Shown here: piece by piece, positions 13,801-16,405 of the stretch
How the letters are laid out: each line of letters starts with the position of its first letter
How positions within the stretch are numbered: the stretch's first letter is position 1
NCBI GenBank assembly: GCA_013416795.1
Contig: RQSC01000005.1
Span: 348,469 to 364,873 of the forward strand
DNA: 16,405 bases
Origin: Prasinococcaceae sp. CCMP 1430
Lineage: Eukaryota; Prasinodermophyta; Palmophyllophyceae; Prasinococcales; Prasinococcaceae
Reading direction: 5' to 3'
Made by a program: the position numbers and the translations under genes
The notes under the pieces: model-generated
What the model saw: only the letters and a program-made list of their open reading frames with translations
The model's database searches: none
What the model was told of the DNA's origin: nothing

Positions 13801-15575
13801 AGAGCAAAGCCATTTACTACAACTGTACCTTCCAGGCGGAGCTGGACGGCGTGCCGCCGACCAGCGAGTTCTACCCGCTATATGGCGCGAACATCTCGCG
13901 GGGTGGCGAGAGGTACCGCGAACCTTTCTGCCCCAAGCTGTTCAACACCAAGGAGGTGCCGTACGCCTTCCACTACATGCCCATGGATGGCTTCGCTGAC
14001 GGCTTTCCCGTCTTCTTCGACATTAACCTGAGTGAGGATGGCGCGATGAAGTACTTCACCTACGTGCTGGAGGGCCTCTACCTCGACGACCTGGCCCAGA
14101 AACTCACCGTCCAGCTGGTGACGTACAACGGCGAGCTCGAGTACTTTGCCAACGCGCGCGTCCAGTTCTCCTTCAAGGAGGGCGGCACCATCTCCGTCGC
14201 GTACAACGTGCAGACGGTGAAGGTCACACTGTATGAGGACCAAATCGACTGGGTGCGCTTCGGCCTCGAGGTAGCGCTCGCCCTTGGCGTGGTGATCGCC
14301 GCCTTTCAAGAGTCCAAGGAGGCCGTCACCACGTGGCGCGAGACCGGCTCGCTGATTAACCACTTCAAATCGGTGTGGAACTACATCGACGCGCTGTCCA
14401 TCGGCCTGCAGATCGTCGCGCTGTTCATCTGGTGGGACTTCGTGCTCTCCAAGGCCAACACCTTCGAGTGCGACCTGCGCTACGACGTGTACAAGGACCT
14501 GAGCAGCCCCGCGCGGCTCCTGCAGTACAACTACACCAACCCCATCTACCTCGACTCGCCGGCGACGGAGCTCGCGGGCACGTACGGCCTAGACCTCGAG
14601 CGCCTGGTCAGCATGTACGCCGCCATCAACGAGATGACGCAGATGCAGATCTTGTACATGACGCTCAACGGCGTGAACATCATGCTCACTCTGCTGCGCA
14701 TCCTCAAGCTGATGGATTTCCAGCCGCGCATGGGCGTCGTCACCCGCTCGCTCGGCCTCGCGGCGTCCGACCTGGGCCATTTCTTCATCCTAGCCATCAT
14801 CATCTTCATCGGCTACTCGATGATGGCGCACCTCATCTTCGGCTACTCCATCCAGAAGTTCTCCACCCTCGGGCTGGCCATCAACACCTGCTTCGAGATC
14901 CTGCTGGGCGAAATCAGCGTCAACGAAGACCTCATGCGCCTTAACTCGCTCGAGAAGATCCCGGCGGTCATCTTCTTCTGGTCGTACGAGATCCTCGTGT
15001 TCATGATCTTGCTCAACTTCCTGCTCGCCATCATCGTCGACGCCTTCTCGGACGTGAAATCGCAGATCGAGGAGACGCAGGGCCTGCCCGGGGAGGTGGC
15101 GAGCTACGTAGGCGAGGGCTTCGCCGGTCTGATGCACGCTCTCAACCTCGGCTCCAAGGACTACGTGGCGGACTCCACCATCGTCAAGCAGCTCGAGCAG
15201 TGGGGCGGCGAGGAGGACGAGGAGGACGAGGAGGAGGAGATCGAGCGCGTGCTTAACGTTGGCGAAGAGTCGCTCGAGCTGTACGAGCTGCAGCAGCTTC
15301 TCTCCACCGCTGCCGACAGTGTGAGTGAGGCCGAAGGCGCCGCGCTAGGCGCGCTGGACGCGAACCAGCTGGAAAGCGTCGCGACGGCCATCATCGCGCG
15401 CTTCGGCGAGGAGGTTGACCACGAGGAGGCCGAGAGGCGGCGCAAGAAGGAACTCAAGCAGCGCTCGCGCGAGGCGCTCGTGGACAACCTCGCCGCCGTA
15501 CTCGACGGCCAGGAGAAGATCCTCAAGAAGCTCGCCGAGGGGCAGCGCATCCACAAGGAGATGAACCGCCGCTAG
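10869..15575 (+). CDS. Polycystin-2-like (PKD2/TRPP) cation channel with enlarged ectodomain
   Basis: Encodes 1,568 residues with no visible intron. The start is the ATG in GCAGCCATGG; no earlier in-frame ATG exists. An acidic N-terminus leads to S1 (about 105-123). A roughly 1,000-residue ectodomain follows; the polycystin-2 loop is nearer 220. It has a Cys module (C176, C181, C195, C199; CGDGTCEFP...GRFGCQADCG), a second Cys-rich patch (527-566), helical Ala/Asp-rich sequence (about 580-880) and a polycystin-type segment before the membrane (about 895-1120). S2 is near 1128-1146, S3 1172-1190, S4 1258-1282 (LLRILKLMDFQPRMG), S5 1303-1326, the pore loop 1334-1354 (AINTCFEILLGE) and S6 1364-1392 (LLNFLLAIIVDAFSDV). 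The cytoplasmic tail has an acidic run at about 1448 and a charged helical end. Polycystins are Ca2+-permeable channels, often in cilia. Family call is firm; ligand and site are not shown. Confidence 0.93.
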   Translation: MALGGFQAKVALEAHLRHQEEDNEDREEEEEGVIDMLSGASPASDSDSRQQARIDRALKASHDREEGTSAAMPPAIEGKATLPKAVLRDIRALYKKRIKRRSHYLDLFAFLLYSCLYLAILFLQRQSYSAYEFNFTMVNSFVPQDDGQPATAMGSTESIYLWLQGLLEDTWSDPVCGDGTCEFPYEFPSYGRFGCQADCGQLGTNEPDAAQLRIEIYADFSHYSSSLSATELMVKTTWNLCPVPGTAAHGLDCWFDSDQKFSSTLVDRTGTNAFTLSDVVPDGFAREEDVVGTGWELRVKGDIFHKVRGRVLDQRRYLLRETVLAKRDARDEQETSWDEQLAFFEDAREFFLQENLTDDTLHDGDYFYEALTELKRAAPIAVKTAAVRIEKEVKNDNTTTIPYMLEFVNARAIEAEERIASERVSSNDARLCGVGKVVCTNAFLVDVRQLQAGQLPSVSDCDSTAFDCQEWSIENLPDEIVYVDSIPFPADDLEDLKAYALATGMTEYEVINHPNNWRGGRGEYLECSICDRIDGGENDEICRCQRGTMSPSNFCNCTLDVVQPHCLEYIATLPGYGGDTELRRRRLSGTMLGYVAAYDELSAFSAEASRVLRNSPDGPRRGLHAAALSALDDTLAAVTPLVAAEEGNSRRLLSLDDSAESAARVASTHGLHEDRAAVIGEVVTGVHDAVIEDAIAAHDTLAATLRQLSSEADADAQGVGGRRSLLEESNVDDVLFALSGVSTQTEVLRRELDGLQDEVVAARTVAENAAADDTLLKTLNSGFSEIASGQDVLTNLLNEVLGKQTQATAVAAAAAAAQAEIAALSGAAASAELSVVTKSEAQAQTFADALAIDRLTQEQYDIIIKELNARKWLELRKVQLAARPCSTTTRSFQFPLNKYTSQRNYDRTDRMRKIGSTNRVVAGLLLHLTRYDETKCSSDSFSNIVDTCLGGISREPFGTDPMFKRGTNLYNIELDNDESKAIYYNCTFQAELDGVPPTSEFYPLYGANISRGGERYREPFCPKLFNTKEVPYAFHYMPMDGFADGFPVFFDINLSEDGAMKYFTYVLEGLYLDDLAQKLTVQLVTYNGELEYFANARVQFSFKEGGTISVAYNVQTVKVTLYEDQIDWVRFGLEVALALGVVIAAFQESKEAVTTWRETGSLINHFKSVWNYIDALSIGLQIVALFIWWDFVLSKANTFECDLRYDVYKDLSSPARLLQYNYTNPIYLDSPATELAGTYGLDLERLVSMYAAINEMTQMQILYMTLNGVNIMLTLLRILKLMDFQPRMGVVTRSLGLAASDLGHFFILAIIIFIGYSMMAHLIFGYSIQKFSTLGLAINTCFEILLGEISVNEDLMRLNSLEKIPAVIFFWSYEILVFMILLNFLLAIIVDAFSDVKSQIEETQGLPGEVASYVGEGFAGLMHALNLGSKDYVADSTIVKQLEQWGGEEDEEDEEEEIERVLNVGEESLELYELQQLLSTAADSVSEAEGAALGALDANQLESVATAIIARFGEEVDHEEAERRRKKELKQRSREALVDNLAAVLDGQEKILKKLAEGQRIHKEMNRR

Positions 15576-15884
15576 GCACCTCCCCCCCGCCCGAGATGAT
15601 GTATGATCGCCACTGTAATTTAAGACAATCCGTCACACAGACGACGACCGAGACCACGTCGCAGCTTCGGCACCCCTGCTGGCTCTGGCCCTTGATGCAC
15701 CTACGGAAAGCACGAACTCCAGATATTTTCGCGGGTGCTGGGCGCCGGCCGGCTGCGCACCCGGCGGCTCAGTGAGTGCGCGCTCAGTGGGCAGGCTCCC
15801 CCGCCGCTCCGCGCCCGCCCCCGCCGCCCGTCACCCGCTCCGCTGGTGGCCACGGCGCGCGCGCGCGCAGCGGCGGTTGGTCGG
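15576..15884. other. 3' flank of the polycystin gene, no gene seen
   Basis: After the stop come a short C-run, the TGTAA candidate, about 130 bp of mixed composition and then CG-rich simple sequence. No open frame with believable composition is present on either strand. Confidence 0.6.
15614..15618 (+). terminator. Possible TGTAA poly(A) signal of the polycystin gene
   Basis: TGTAA in the context CACTGTAATTTAAG, 39 bp after the stop codon. This matches the position of the candidate at 5979-5983 for the ARMH1-like gene. Only two of the five genes show it, so it may be chance. Confidence 0.35.
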
Positions 15885-16058
15885 GCGGCGCGCGCGCGCG
15901 CGTTTGTGTTCATCAACCCAATACGTATTATTGTACGGATTAAGAGGGTTCACATGCACCTTTCCTCGATCCTCGGCGGCGCGGCGGGTGCGTCCTGATG
16001 GCCCGCGGCGCGCGCGCGTTGAGGTTCAGAGCATCTTCATGAAAATACCAAACAATCC

Positions 16059-16088
16059 ACCAATCATGATTGGTACCTACTGTAGGTA
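16059..16088. repeat. Two overlapping palindromes
   Basis: ACCAATCATGATTGGT (16059-16074) is a perfect 16-bp palindrome. It overlaps by one base TACCTACTGTAGGTA (16074-16088), which has 7-bp arms and one central base. They lie in the AT-rich island of one satellite unit. Confidence 0.9.
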
Positions 16089-16242
16089 TCACCATGAAAA
16101 TGACTGAAACGCCACGATGGCACGAATAAGGGTAACAAAAATCAGGGTTCGAATGAATTTCCCGTGGATCGAGGTGCGGGCGCGGGGCGGGCGCGCGGCG
16201 CGGCGCGGCGTCCGCGCGTTTAGGTTGACGGTGCGGTGGACA

Positions 16243-16256
16243 GTACCAATTGGTAC
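16243..16256. repeat. 14-bp perfect palindrome GTACCAATTGGTAC
   Basis: This palindrome in the next AT-rich island shares the ACCAAT/ATTGGT half-sites with the palindrome at 16059, but without the central CATG. The recurrence supports a repeat-unit relationship. Confidence 0.9.
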
Positions 16257-16362
16257 AGCACATCTCCTTTGCATGGATGGCTTCGATTGAAGGGGAATTA
16301 GGGTAATCGCGGTGATGAAGGGTTTGAAAGTCGTCGTGTGCGGGTGCGTTTTGATGGCTCGC

Positions 16363-16386
16363 CCCGCGCGCGCGCGCGCGCGCGCG
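16363..16386. repeat. (CG)11 run
   Basis: Eleven CG dinucleotides at 16365-16386 at the window edge, followed by more CG-rich sequence. Shorter CG runs occur at about 5871-5883, 15857-15868 and 15888-15902. They are Z-DNA-prone and likely sites of assembly error. Confidence 0.85.
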
Positions 16387-16405
16387 CCGGGCGCGCGCGG
16401 GCCAC

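Larger units (their letters stand above)
15885..16405. repeat. Degenerate satellite-like array, period about 170-200 bp
   Basis: The same order of elements recurs: a (CG)n-rich block, an AT-rich island with a palindrome, then an AGGGTT motif. AGGGTT starts at 15945, 16144 and 16319 (spacing 199 and 175). GGTGCGTCCTGATGGC near 15987 and GGTGCGTTTTGATGGC near 16343 are 356 bp apart, about two periods, with a weaker version near 16173. TTGAGGTTCA (about 16019) and TTTAGGTTGA (about 16219) are 200 bp apart. Units are strongly diverged and the array continues past the window end. I see no coding capacity. Confidence 0.6.

Noticed and set aside
16120-16160. tRNA gene, because GGTTCGAAT resembles a B box
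   Set aside because: No A box at a fitting distance and no acceptor-stem or anticodon-stem pairing around it.
16128-16324. Telomere repeats, because of TTAGGGTAA, AGGGTT and TTTAGG motifs
   Set aside because: The motifs are single and spaced about 175-200 bp apart, not tandem hexamers or heptamers.
1-16405. CRISPR array, prophage or bacterial operon
   Set aside because: No regularly spaced identical repeats and no phage genes; gene structure is eukaryotic apart from the comEC-like fragment.

Overview
The window looks like nuclear DNA of a very GC-rich, flagellated unicellular eukaryote, most likely a microalga. Spliceosomal introns interrupt at least two genes. ATG contexts are Kozak-like (GCCGCCATGG for B9D2). 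Three neighbouring genes belong to families found in, or linked to, ciliated cells. GC-rich introns with GTRCGY donors and long (CG)n runs would fit a haptophyte such as a pavlovophyte, but that placement is inference; the sequence alone proves only a GC-rich eukaryote.

Layout, left to right. B9D2, a ciliary transition-zone protein, lies at 150-680 (+). A class I SAM-dependent methyltransferase of the Methyltransf_32 type runs from about 1071 to 3034 (+) in at least three exons; its first exon is unresolved. A convergent gene at 3137-4030 (-) encodes an unknown protein with an N-terminal helical segment and a C-terminal hydrophobic segment. A 498-bp divergent promoter region with an (AAACC)6 array follows. 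A small multi-exon gene of unknown function occupies 4529-5805 (+). An ARMH1-like armadillo/helical protein is encoded at 6014-8530 (-). A 2.3-kb gene-poor stretch follows, with GGTCGG repeats, an AT-rich island with palindromes, a roughly 400-bp fragment resembling bacterial comEC, pyrimidine-rich and CCCCA repeats, and a purine-rich tract. An intronless 1,568-codon polycystin-2-like channel gene fills 10869-15575 (+). The last 0.5 kb is a degenerate satellite-like array (period about 170-200 bp) that runs off the window edge.

B9D2 acts at the transition zone, polycystins are commonly ciliary channels, and ARMH1 homologs occur in ciliated animals, so a flagellar theme is plausible. The genes face different ways with separate promoters, so this is not an operon. 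The least expected items are the comEC-like fragment in a eukaryotic contig, the enlarged ectodomain of the polycystin, the uniform GTRCGY donor sites and the terminal repeat array with paired ACCAAT/ATTGGT palindromes.
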